64,000 nt of DNA from positions 7,628,846 through 7,692,845 of the forward strand of contig NC_088779.1 in the NCBI RefSeq assembly GCF_954871325.1, in the 5' to 3' direction. The stretch comes from Gordionus sp. m RMFG-2023 (lineage: Eukaryota > Nematomorpha > Gordioida > Chordodea > Parachordodidae). Under the pieces are notes generated by a model. That model did no database searches. It saw only the letters and a list, made by a program, of their open reading frames with translations, and was not told where the DNA came from. Position numbers and translations under genes: made by a program. Shown here piece by piece: positions 48,032 through 61,000 of the stretch; the stretch's first letter is position 1, and every line of letters begins with the position of its first letter.

Positions 48032-51000
48032 ATAAAGATTGGCATAATATTTTCTTTTTATTTCGATGAGAAAGGGGGTTGGAGGATTATAGGAATGGAG
48101 GGAGAGAGATCATTTTATTTAACTTAAGATGATTTTTCACGAAAACTTAAATTTTCGAGGAGGGGATTAACCCTCCCCTTCATAGTTATGTCGGTGTACG
48201 AATAAATATAAATATGGTTCTAGTGTTCTTAAAAATTACTCTAGTAGCAGTCACAATAATTATATATTTAACTCTAAAACTAGTTACATAAGGTTACTTA
48301 TCCCGAATAATGAAAAAACAATTTATTTAAAGAATAATTTATTCGTATTCTTAATATACCAATTGACTCGGATACGTATCGAACAACGAATATTTATTTA
48401 AGTTTAGTTAAATTTCCTTTTATTTTTTTAAATATTACCATAAAAATCTATTCAATTTTTTTAATATCTCATTGTTCCTGATATTTTATTAAATAATAAA
48501 CTAAAACCACCATCAGATTTATCGAAATCCTTATTATAAGTTAAAAATAATTTTTTTTTATAGCTAGGCTAGGTCGGATTGTATTTTTTTTGTGTATATT
48601 ACATTTATAATATAATGAAAAATTGAAAAAAAACGTTCAAAAATGTCACACCACCACACGCAATTAAATAGCTAATTTTCATTTCATTGTTTTTTTAACG
48701 CTTTTTTTTATAGTAGTATTCCGAAAAGGAAATTGATTTTGCAGAATAAAAAAAATTCATTTGTTTAAAATTTATATATTTTTGATAAACTATTATTTGT
48801 GATTATAAAAATTATAATGATAAGATAATAATATAAGTTCGAACAAAAAAAATGATCTTTTAAAATCTATAAATATAGAGAAGAATGTATGTAACACCTT
48901 AAAAATATATACTATTTTATTGATTGATTTGGGAGAGTTTTATGTATTCATAATGATTTGTTGAAACTATATATAATTAAAACATAATTATCCTATCTTT
49001 GCTTTACTTATTTTGTTTATATTTTTTTACCCTCCTTATGTAAAGTTTTTATTAGAAGTTTTTTTTTACTAATTTATTTAACCCCAATTAATAAATCAGT
49101 ATATTCATTTTACGTTGATTTGGTTTTATATATAAAGTTAACAAGAAATTGACAAAGTGTTTTTAAAAATGCGGAAAAGTCGTATAATTAGGATTTATAT
49201 TTGCATAAAATTTTAACGGGACTCGAGTAATAATATCCCCCAGTAAAACTACTATTAATTAAAGAGAACCGTCTGAAAAACCGGTGAGTCAATCAGACTC
49301 AGTCTATCTTATACCCAGGACAAGGCCCACTTGATTTTCACTACACAATAACTTAATATTGGTAATAACTAGATAAATCACTGACAGAAGTTCTGGAAAA
49401 AACATTATAAATACCCGTGCACAACAAGAGATCACTGACAAAATGCAAAAGTGCCCTGACTGAATAAAATACCTAAAGAACAAAATGGCATTGAGCCAAT
49501 ATACCCCAATTTTATAATAAATATTTTTGAAAAATGGCGGTTCTTTGTCTAATATTTTTTTGCTGGAGGTACTTTTGTCCGGGTATTTTTGCCCAGTGTT
49601 TTTTTGTTGGGGGTATTTTTGTCCGAGGTTTTTTTGTCCAGGATATCTGTCTGATTACACAAAAAGACCGGTGGATATTTTATACTTATTTTTTAAGTAT
49701 TCTAAAATTCGTCAGCGTCTATTTTTCCCAGGGTCTTTTTGTCCAGCACATTTCTGTTCGTCATTCAAAATTAAATATTCTCCTTCGAAATGATATATGT
49801 GTAAGTAAAAAAAATTAATTAAATGATAGCTAGTTAGCATTGCTGCGGATATTTAAGGGTAAACGAATAAATCTAATTTTTAGCACTAGCCTTAAAACAT
49901 TTCCTATTATATATTAAATTGTTCAATTTCTACTTATTTAGAGATAGTTTCAATTTATTTTTTAAGAAAAGAAAAAGAGATTTTCACCACTGGCAAAATT
50001 GAATGATGGACCTTCATCTTTCACCAGCTGGTCATGTTAGCATACCTAATAAATTATCCATTATTTTTTGTCAGGAACATTTATAAATTATAATTTAAAA
50101 AAAAATAAGATGTAAAAAATATATAATTTATTCAGTTTTCTTTTCATGCCTTTTGTAATATTAATTTTTTTAATCGGTCGACTGGCCATAACCTGCCATA
50201 TTTGAATCATAATATCAGGCGAAATCTTTGGTCTCATTTTGTTTTCATAAATGCCATCTTAAGCCAATAAGACTGACCACCCCCCCCCCCCAATACACCT
50301 TTTTATACAATATATCACTATATGCAAGAATTTGAAAGGAAAATTAGTAAAAGTAAAATAATTTTTTAAAATAACGACTTATAATTGAAATTTTCGAGAA
50401 AAAAGCAATTTTTATGTATAAAACAAAAGTGGAAAAAGAAAATTATTTTTATATAGCTAATGACCTACGATAAAAGGACCCAAAGGCCTACTATAATTAA
50501 TGCTCTGCCTAATAGGGATTAGGTTGCAAACTGAGCACTTGTGTTTAGCGTTCTACTATTCTATATTTAAACCTTTAATTATTATAAACTATTTAAGTTT
50601 TTTTTAACACCAAAAATCGTTGTTTACCAATGAGCACGTTACCATTTAAAAAAATTATTTGAAATAGAAACGCTAAACAAAAACGCTTTAATTTATGCGT
50701 GTTATAAGATTTGTATTTTTAAATTATTATTTTTGTTCTTACTGGATCGCTTAATTTATTAAATTTATTGTATATACTTGCCACGGCCTGATTTATTATT
50801 CTAAGGGAAAAAAAGCGTAGCTGTCATTTCCCTTCCCATAAATTTTATTGAAAGCCTTTGAGCAGGTTGCAAAATTAATAGTGATCATTATTTATCAGAG
50901 ACCAGCGGCCAGGAATCGGCATGTAAATTAATAAGCCAGGGTAGAACGTAGAACATATTTTTTTTTACAAAACCAGGGCCTTATCAGCTGAAAAGTTATA

Positions 51001-52042
51001 AATAAAGCGTTATTTATTTACTGCTCCTATTAGAAGATTGCCAAATAATTTTTTTAATCAAATTCAGATTTTTATTTCGAGAGAGTGGGAGGTTGTATAG
51101 TGTAGGCAAGTGTGGCTAAACGGCCCGATTTAATAATATTATGTAACCCTGGAGATTTTGCTCATAGATAGTAAAAGGCATGGACCTCTATTTGCCAAAT
51201 CTCGAGGGCTTACTTTGACTACGCTCTATGCAGTGTGTAGGATAGGATAAATTTTTTTAAAAGAATTATACAAAATAAAAATTGATTTGGATATATTAAT
51301 CGATTCTTCTAAAAGTTTCTTAAAAAAATCACAAAAATGACATTTAAATCTTTAGTTCCAGAGTTCATCTTTTTTTTTAAAATAAGAAATATTTTTTTAT
51401 CAAATTTTACCTAAAAATGAGCATTTTATTATTATAAATGTTTTATTTAGATTTCAAATTTTATGTATACTTTAATTTATTTTTATATTCATTTAATATA
51501 ATAAGATTTGATTAGGTGTTGTCTTAAAATCATATACCGTCAGTATTTATTAGGCTGGTTACTTTTAAAAAATTTTGAAATTCGTCGGAAATATATTTCG
51601 GCAACATGGTGCCTAATACCTGCCCTATGGATTTCAAACAATTTTCACCGATAGCGTTGTTAAATCCCCTAACTTTAATAATCTTCCAATGTGGCTTAGC
51701 CAAGCTTATAATTTTTTAAAAAATTGACTTAAAACCCCTAAGTTTAGCTTAGGAAACCTTTTTGAATTGGCTAAAGATAAGTGATTTACCCATATCTTTT
51801 AAACCATTTTTGAACGAAAATCAGAAGTTATTAATTTCAAATGTCACGTGATTTGTCAGCTTTAAAAGTTAGGAAATCCCCATGTAAAGTAAAGCAGAAG
51901 TTAATATAATTTTGATTTCTAATCAAAAAACGTAATTATTATTGGTTTAATAAAAATATTATTTCTAAAGGAAAAAAGTTTAGGAAGGAAAATAAAAAGG
52001 ACATATATAGAAATTATATATTTAAATAAAATATTCAAACAG
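48032..52042. other. Intergenic region before the Ig gene, with repeat relics
   Basis: 49371-49775 is a TTTTTGTCC-family copy: AATCACTGACAGAAG near the left, then CTTTTGTCCGGG, ATTTTTGCCCAG, TTTTTGTCCGAGG, TTTTTGTCCAGGATATC and finally CTTTTTGTCCAGCACATTTC. About 50895-51010 is a CAGAGACCAGCGGCCAGG relic. About 51117-51245 is a worn TAGTGTTGTTAAA MITE. A C tract lies at 50279-50291. No signal-peptide exon for the Ig gene was identified between 51250 and 52042, though one is expected upstream. Confidence 0.45.
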
Positions 52043-55000
52043 CTTTCCCGATTTACGGATCTGCAACCACGTTTAATAGCACTAACCCGTATATCGAATT
52101 CACTGAACAACCGCCTCGAAACATAAAGGTAAAATTAGACGATAGCGTAACGTTCACGTGTAAATTTTTGCTCAAAAATCCCAACCTTTTACTCAGCGGA
52201 CATTACAAACTTAACAATGATTCATGTAGCTGGGCTCTCGCCGAAAATTCTTTCGACGTAATATCATTATCTGCGAGGGGTTACCGAACGCTTTCCGATG
52301 AAATTAGGCTCAAAGTTGACGTGGAAGATTCCAAGAGGGATCACAGCTGTCAATACATGATCCCTAAAGTGTCGTCTGGTATGAATCAACAATTCAGATG
52401 TGTGGTAAAGCTGTTCGATACCGGAAATTTTGTTAATGATAATAGACGCGATCCCACCATTTCCGATATAACCGTGGAGGGAGATCTATTCAATTTAACC
52501 ATCTTGTGTAATACTTCCTCTGCAAAAATTATTATATTTTTTTTATTGCTTATCGAAATTTAGGGGATGGAGGGGGTGGTGAATGCAAGAATTTACCATC
52601 AATACCATTCTAATCTATTGATCATATATGAATCATATCTTAGCTATTATGTACTAAATTATTTTTTGTTTTTATTTATTATTTGCTATCTTTTATCGAA
52701 ATTAAGGCAAAACTGCAGATTATATAAATTTTAAATAAATAATACGCTTACTCTTTTTAGCCGAACCAGAATCTCCCAATCTTTATATAGCCCCGAATGA
52801 TGGAGTGATCGAGGGTGATACGCTCAATATAAAATGCATTAGCAATTACGGCAATCCCGCTCCACAAATAGAGATATATTCTAATGACAAGTAAATTCGT
52901 GATTGTATTAATGTTTTAATCAATCCTTGCAAACATACTTAAAGAGTCTCGCTTTAAAATCGATAGATTACCATTATTTTTGTTACTAGAATATGTGTTC
53001 GTAGGTCTGCGCACTACTAATAAATTCTATTCGCATTTTATACGAATCAACTTCGTATTTGTACGAATCGTTTAATTTGTCTCGTCATTTACAAATATAC
53101 GAATTATTTATGCATTTTAAGAATAAATGATTCGAATACTTCCCTCGAAATTTTTTAATTTTGTTTAGCGAAATTATTCGATTCGTATTGTTACGAATGC
53201 AAAATTTGATTCTTATTTTCATATTATGAAAACACGGGTGTAAGCGGAAAAAATATTCCCAATAATAATTTTTATAAAATAATTCCCCCAGAATTGATTT
53301 TCTCAAAATTTGTAAATATTTTATTTAAGAATTTTTATTTCGTGGATATATTTTTAGATGATTTTTTCAAAAATTTTTAATATCCTAAAAAACAGGGATT
53401 TTTTTCCTAGATTAGAAAAAAAGTCCAAGTTTTTCATTTTCATAAAACAATATCAATTTTTAATCACAACATATAGGGATGGGTCCAAAGTTAAAATTTT
53501 ATATTTTTAAAAGAATTAATATATTAATTGAAAGTTTACGAAAATGAGTTTGGGTGCATAATGTATAAATGCGAGAATCATAAATTTATTTTTATTAAAA
53601 AATTTACAGAAAAATTGTAGATGATCAAGACAATAAGTTGGTATATCAACCGCCTCTGTCTATGAATAAAACGAGTTCTCTAACTATAACTAAAAATGTC
53701 ACACTGAAAGATGATAAATCCTTCCTGTCTTGCTCAGTTATTAATGATGCCATAGATCGTCATTTATGGTCCAATAGCTCTCGTCCTCTGGACGTCAAAT
53801 GTAATAAAATTTATCAAATTATCGTATAACTACACAAGATTTACTTTTGATTTTATTTATATGGGCAATTAGTGCTGATAAAAATCTTTGCTAATTTATG
53901 AATGTAGCTAAACGAATTAGGGTTAATTCAAAGGAGTTTTTGACCTGAATACTCAAAAAGATTTGTAGATAAAAAAATTAAGTAAGATTCTGTCAAGGAG
54001 TGCCGAACATTATATATAGAATTAATGAATTTTTAAATTATTATAAAATTAATATTACAGGCAAAATAACACTCATATTTTTAAAATCTTTTTATTCGAA
54101 TTTGCCCCTATTTGACCGGTCAGATATTGGTCAATTGACAGAATCGTATTTGAACGGTCAAATACACAACCCGGAAACAAATATCATCTGAAAAATTTGC
54201 TAACACGATAACAGAAAGGTTTATTTGGAGAGAAATAAGAGACTTAAATGAAATAACCTTGCCAAATTTTGACCTAACCGTTTTTTTTTCAAAATGGGAA
54301 AACTAGGGTCAATGGATATAAATTTTCACGACAAATTAAAGCTTTCATTTTTTTACATATTTTTTATTCGTATCAGTCCCCCCGAAATTATTTCTCATTC
54401 CGCCCACCGACACATACTCCTCCAGAATTGGGTTTCCCGTTAGAATTACATGCGTTACAATAGCAAAACCTAGAGCTTACGATTTGAGATGGTCAATTCA
54501 TAATTCCTCGACCCCGCTTTCTGCTGGCCAAGAGATCCATAAAAGTTTGGGCCGGTCCCCTACGGAAGACGAACTTGCTAGTGAAGAATTTGAGGCGATT
54601 AAAAATTCGGTACTCGATTTGTTCCACGGATCGGATCGTAAAATGACAACGACCAATACATTGGGAAATCATGAAATTGGGGAATGGATCAAAGTCTTGG
54701 ATGTCAAATTGAATGGAATGCGAAAAACGGACTCGGGGAAAGTATTGACTTGTTCCGCTTCTAATGGCCTGTCAATCGGGCCTAGGTTTAACCGTAGGGA
54801 GGATATAGATATTACTATGCAAAATACGAGCGTGAAGATAAATGTTATATGTAAGTGTTTATTTTTTTTAAAAAAAGAAAATTTTTTGGATAGAATAATT
54901 TATAAATATTCTTTAAAATTTTTTTTTTACATAGTAAAGTATAATAACTTGTAAAATGCCATTTAAAGCTTATCCCTTCTAAGTGGAGATTTTTTAAAAA

Positions 55001-58000
55001 ATAAGTAAAATTATATCATGGCCCATAAAAATATTTCGCACAAGTTATCCGACCCGGTCCGAAAGTATTTCTGCCTGGGTTTTGAACTGGATCGCGTGAA
55101 CTTTTATTTTACTTATTTAATATGATATTCTTTAAGTTGGAAAATGCTATTTTACGATAGTAAAAAAACGATTATCTACCATATAAATTTTTTATAATTT
55201 TTATTTGCCTCTTTACGCAGACGATCCTGTTGTTTCGAGTAAGCCAATAGTCAAGATTAACGAAGGGGACGATTTGAATCTTACCTGTCACATAGATGCC
55301 AATCCCGAACCTTTTAGAGTGATACAACATTCTTTAATCTACAAAACAAAAATCGAAGAAATAAAATCAATCTATTTTTTAAGGATGAAGGAAGAATCAA
55401 ATGATATAAAATTATAACTAGATAGACTGACGATTTATTTATTTAAATGTTAATCACTACAAATCAGCTGGTGATTTCTAATTTTTTTTTAAAAATTAGA
55501 AACCAAAATGACCGTATCACTTGCTGATTTGTAATGCGACGACGTTTCAAAAATACATTTTAATGAATGAGTGGTTTATCTAGAAATATTATTATGAGAT
55601 CTTGTAAACCATACCATATTCATAATTATTACGCAAAGTTTTGAACCCCGGAACTAAGAAAAATTTATTTTCGATTCTCAACATTTTAAAAAGGGCAGTT
55701 CTGATTACTAAAAATTTTAAAATGAGATTTCTGAGTTCCAGTTTTTACATTTTATCTTGGTTTGAAGGTTCTAATTCCTGTTCAAAACTATCTTAATTAA
55801 TAAGAAGAGGGGAAAAAAGTAATCACAACATATCTCACAATGTTCTGAAAAATTTACATATAAATTTAGTTGCACTCTTGTTAGAACTGAGTTTCTGTTT
55901 CAGGATGATGAGGTTCTGACTAGATACAAAATGATTATTATATGAGCGGGTTGTTATTACTATTCAATTTTCAAGTCATATATGAGAATCGTATAATTTT
56001 TGTTATTCGATTCGAAAATTATTCTTTAAAAATATTTTCCAAACACGAAAAAGTGAGACTTATTTAAATAAATAATTAATAGATGTGAAAATAGTTTTTT
56101 AAAAAAATATAAAGTTTCACAACAACTAAACACTTGACAAATAATTAAAAATATTTACGAATAATTTTTGAATAATATGATTAATTCAATTGAATAATAC
56201 TGAAAGAGCTAATATTCGATGAATAGTTATTTTTCAAATAAATAATCGATATTCTTATAAATAACCACGGCTGCACCTTCTGAAATTTGGCATTATTTAG
56301 GATCTTTATATAAACTATTTCCTGATCGATAATAACACTAAAAAAATTTAATTATAAAAGTTGACCTTTCATATTTATTAAAATTAAGCTTAATATTTAC
56401 CAAATTCTAAAATATGTATATATTCCCATTAGATTAATTGGAGGAAGCAAGAACGCGAAATATCCCTCGATTATTTGAGTAACAATAAAACGTTATACGT
56501 TCCCAAAGTCAGCAGATATTTTAACGGTTCTTATATATGTAGAGCGGAAAATAAACTCAGGATAACCGGGGGTACGACCATATTGGGAGCTGGAGAATCC
56601 GTATCGGAAATCCATGTTTTATGTAAATTTAAAAAAAGAAAAATTGGAAGAATGCTGATTATTTTTAGGATATGTCCAAACTTATTTTGTTTTGTTTTTA
56701 CTTCATTTTGTATTAAAATCTAACTATTGTAACATAAATTTTTTTTTTACAAATAAAATTTTTTGATGTAAAAATAACTATTTTCAGCTTTTTTTTTACT
56801 TTAATATTATCAAAATAAACTTATAACCTAATTCAATTCGATCAATAATTTTGTGGTATAGTAGTTTTTTTTACTGGGAATCATGTTTGGACATAGCTTT
56901 AAGTTTTTTTTTTAAAAATGTCTATTTTGTTTAATTATGCTATTCATCACAATTTCTAATTGATAATTAATGATTCAATGATAAACATTAATCTTTATAC
57001 AAGTGTTTATTTTTTAAAAATTGATTTCTATAAGATTATAAAAAAACAGTAGCCAATGATGTATATATAGATATATTACTAGATTGGTGATTCATTCAAT
57101 AAATGTATTTATAAGTGTCCCTACATATCAACTGTAGAGTCATTTTGTGGTTTGCACGTCGTTCAAATAGCACGAGTGTGCATTCATAATGATATGCTAC
57201 AGCTGATTGCATGTATGGAAACATCAGTAACGAATCGCCGTAGTATATGTACATCATAACCAGTAGCAGATCTAAGAATGAAAACGTATTTAGCAAAACC
57301 TAAATTTAATTTATGTCCCTTTCCCCACTAAATAATAGGATTTAGTAAAATGTCATTCTTTAAAATTATTTTTTAAGGCCGTGTTGTGTACAAAACATTA
57401 AAAATTTAATTCACAAACTTTCGAAACACTAATGAAAATAAATAAGATATTTTAAATATAGAAAAAACATCCAAAACATAATTCTAAGACAAAAATTTAA
57501 GATACATCATTTAAATTAAATGTTAAAATTTCATAAAGTTTTGAAGCTTTTCGAATTATTTTAAGAAATAGTTTACAGCCTAAACATAAAATATTTATAA
57601 TATTTTTTATATAAATCGAAACCTTATTATATAAAAGACGCACCGGGTATGCCAACAATCAGCATTGCCGCTAATAATCAAAATAAAAGGACGGAGATGG
57701 GCCAAATTATAACGATAATCGAAGGGAAATCTTTCCAGCTATCTTGCGGCATAGAAAACGCGAGCGATATTGGCAACCCGAAGCCTTCTTTCAAATGGTC
57801 AAAGTCTATTTTCACCGATTCCGGCAATATCGTTAACGCCCATTTAAATTGGGCCAAAAGCTCCAATAGTGATCCCTACCTAAATAAAGTTAAAGAGGTT
57901 CAGTTAGCCGTGGCGCCTACCTATAAAATAAACGGGGCAGGCATTCAAGATACGGGCATATACTATTGCGCGGCTTACAATGGGAGAGGGGAGAGCGAAA

Positions 58001-61000
58001 AAACTATCGTCAAGGTCTACGTCAGAGGTAAGAATTTTTTTTTCTGGCAAAAATGGAGATTATATTTTACCACAAGGTTAGTTCTCCATTTAATCGGGTG
58101 AATAGTATCTATATTTTAAAATATTTTAGCCTGTAGTTTTTATTTAAAAGATTTAGTATTTAAATAAATTGAATATAATATGAATTTATTATTTCCTGAC
58201 ATTACTCATGCAAAATAAGTAAGGATAAAATGTAGGTTTTTTTAAAATAATTACGAAGATCAGAATTAGATCAGCATCAGTCATAAAAAAAAGATATTTT
58301 ACAAATATTTTTTGTTTTACTAATTTTTATTTGACAAAAAAAAAGTTTAATTCAAACACAAACAAATTAACAACACTATTATGCGAGATGACAAATGTTT
58401 TGTCTTATGATTAATTTTGTTATTAATGTTGTTAGAAAGCCCGATTTGGGTCAATTTGTAAAAACAGCCAGATTTAGATTTTAGCCAAAATAAAAATAAT
58501 ATTATGCGTGCTTGGAGATCTTGCTCATAGATGTCAGAAAGGTTTGTTCATCTACTTGCCAAATTTCGAGGCTTACATAGTATTATTTAAGTTAAAATCT
58601 TAATGCACCAGGCGCGTACGCAGGAATTTGGTCTGGGGGGGGATAATAAATTTTTTTAAGAAATAATATTTTTAATTAAAAATACTAAGCATAAATTTAT
58701 TAGGATTAATAACTTTTCTAATACACAATTTTAAACTAATGTGAATTAAAAAAATTATATATATAAACCGGCATTTAAATGTGAATCATAAAATATAAAG
58801 TGAATATAACCCACGATATGAATCACCTAAATGACCCAAAATTGAAATTTGAATTTTTTGAGCTTTTAAAATATATAAAGTATAAAAAATTTAAATGTTG
58901 TAAATATAAATTAATACACAAAAAGTTTCTTAGGAATAATTGTATTTTGTATGTTTTGAGCTAATTTTTCAATTATCAATCCTTGCTTGGCGTTAAATGT
59001 CTATGAATATTCAAAAGATCCAAATCATTCAATCTACTTTCAGATGTTGTATTTCATAGGTATGTTTTTCACAGACTTGCAGGCCCGGCCCCTGAGCCGG
59101 ACCGTATTTTAATTTTTTTAAATATACCCGGGCCGGGCTCGTAATTTTTTTTTAAAAACACCCGGGCTGGGCCTGAAAATTTTTTAAGAAAAAATATCCG
59201 AGCCGAGTTGTATATTTTAAAACCAAATATTTGAAATCGCCATTATTAGCTATAAATATCAAAAATAAATATAATTATTTTAAAAAATTCGGACTAAGCC
59301 AGCCGGGCCGGGCCTGAAAATTTTTTAAAAAAAAACCCGGGCCAGAAAAAATTTTAAAATAAAATCTGGGCCTGGTCCTGCAAATGGTACCTCTGCAAGG
59401 CTCTGTTATTCTTCTTAAAAAAGTGAATGTTCTCTCATTAGTTTACTAAAGAGCTGCTAATATATATATAACCATTTTAATAATTGGGAGTATAATCTAA
59501 AATGTGTTTGAAATATAAAGCATCCATAGCATTTCTTGGGACTGTATCAACCATAGTTAATCTTTTAATCATAGTTATTCAGCTAATAAGGCATCATAAG
59601 ATATTTTAACATCTTCATGATAAAAATATAACAAATATTTATATTTTTTTTCTATCACCATATGAAAAAGGTTGGGAGAGGGGACATTTGTTTTATAATA
59701 CTCTTCTACTGATCCTATATTAATGTTTTGATGATGAGCTTGCTTGCTGCAAGTCGAGGGGGACAAATATTTAACACGTATAGCTCTGCTTTTGACTCAA
59801 CAATAACATATAAAATATGAAATTCTTCAACAACACTAGCTCTATTTACTTGAGTTCTAATAAAATGCTCTCCGCTATTCTCATCTTCTTAATCAAGTCA
59901 ATGTTATGTTTTTAAAAGTATTACATAAAATAGTTGTATAATTAAATAATACATTCTAATGAGAAAAAAAATTTGGAATAAGTATTGAATCCAATAATTT
60001 TCTTGCTTCTGAGGAAATATTTCTTTCAAGCCATTGTGATATTTCAGTAATAGCATTAATAATCAGCTCTTCCAACTCCAAAATAGCTGTTACTGTGGCG
60101 GAGACTCGATCTCGTTGGACAAGCTTGCAATTTTTTTCTCCCTGTTGGACAAGGAGTTTCAGAGATAATTATTATTTTATTAGAAATTTAGATAAATATT
60201 ACGCCACTAAAATTTGAAAATAATAGGTAAATTACGCCAAGGAAAACTTGAAATCGAAATTGATTGATAAAATTACTTAGTAGATGAATGTGATAAATAA
60301 AATATATATATATATATATGTATATATGAGATAAGAATAAATATTAACAAATATAAATTAATATTAACAATAATATTTTTGAAAAATATAATCCGGCATC
60401 TGCATTTTTTGGCTTTGGGGGGGGGGGATTTGTCCCCTCCCCCGCTGCGTACCCGCCTGTAATGCACCATTTTTAAAAAGCGACCCAAATACAGCTGTTT
60501 AACATCACTATTTCAATTTATAAAAAATATTTACATACAAAAAGCCTTGCCAAAATTAGTACCAGAAAGATATCATTCCGATGCTACAAATATAATGACG
60601 GTTAATGTGACCCAAACATTTTTTAAATTGGAATGCAGTTTTACAGGCAGACCTGCTCCCCAAATTGTATGGTTCCGTAACGGAAAACCTATAAATCGAC
60701 AGGGCACTCAGAAGGAAAAAAACACGTTTGAATCATCTCCTAATATCTTCCGTTACAAATTAACCCACGTTAGTAGCTTGAGGTTTAAAATTAAAATCTT
60801 AATAAATTTATATTTATTTTTCTTTATTTTCCGATTTAATTTAAATTATTATTTTAATCTAAACATGTATAGTTCGGTGGGATATAATCAACATTTAAAT
60901 CGGTATGAAGAATTTGATAACGATGATGATATCAATAAAAGATTTTTCATCAACGAGTCTACATCAGCCTATTTTAGTCAATACCTATCCAAAGTAGAAT

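Larger units (their letters stand above)
58424..60510. mobile_element. TAGTGTTGTTAAA-family MITE split by another element (Ig-gene intron 7)
   Basis: The left half, 58424-58608, starts TAATGTTGTTAGAAAGCCCG and contains GATCTTGCTCATAGATG. The right half, 60460-60510, ends CTGTTTAACATCACTA. GATTTGGGTC near the start pairs with GACCCAAATA near the end. The element at 58609-60459 separates them. Confidence 0.72.

Noticed and set aside
49527-49818. Two overlapping open frames rich in F, C and G
   Set aside because: Both arise from the TTTTTGTCC repeat, and the biased composition explains them.
52168-52170. Start codon of the Ig gene at this site
   Set aside because: The frame is open upstream and encodes the first Ig strand with its cysteine (VTFTCKF), so the exon begins at 52043 and the true start is further upstream.
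57678-57866. Minus-strand frame
   Set aside because: Shadow of the Ig5 exon on the opposite strand.
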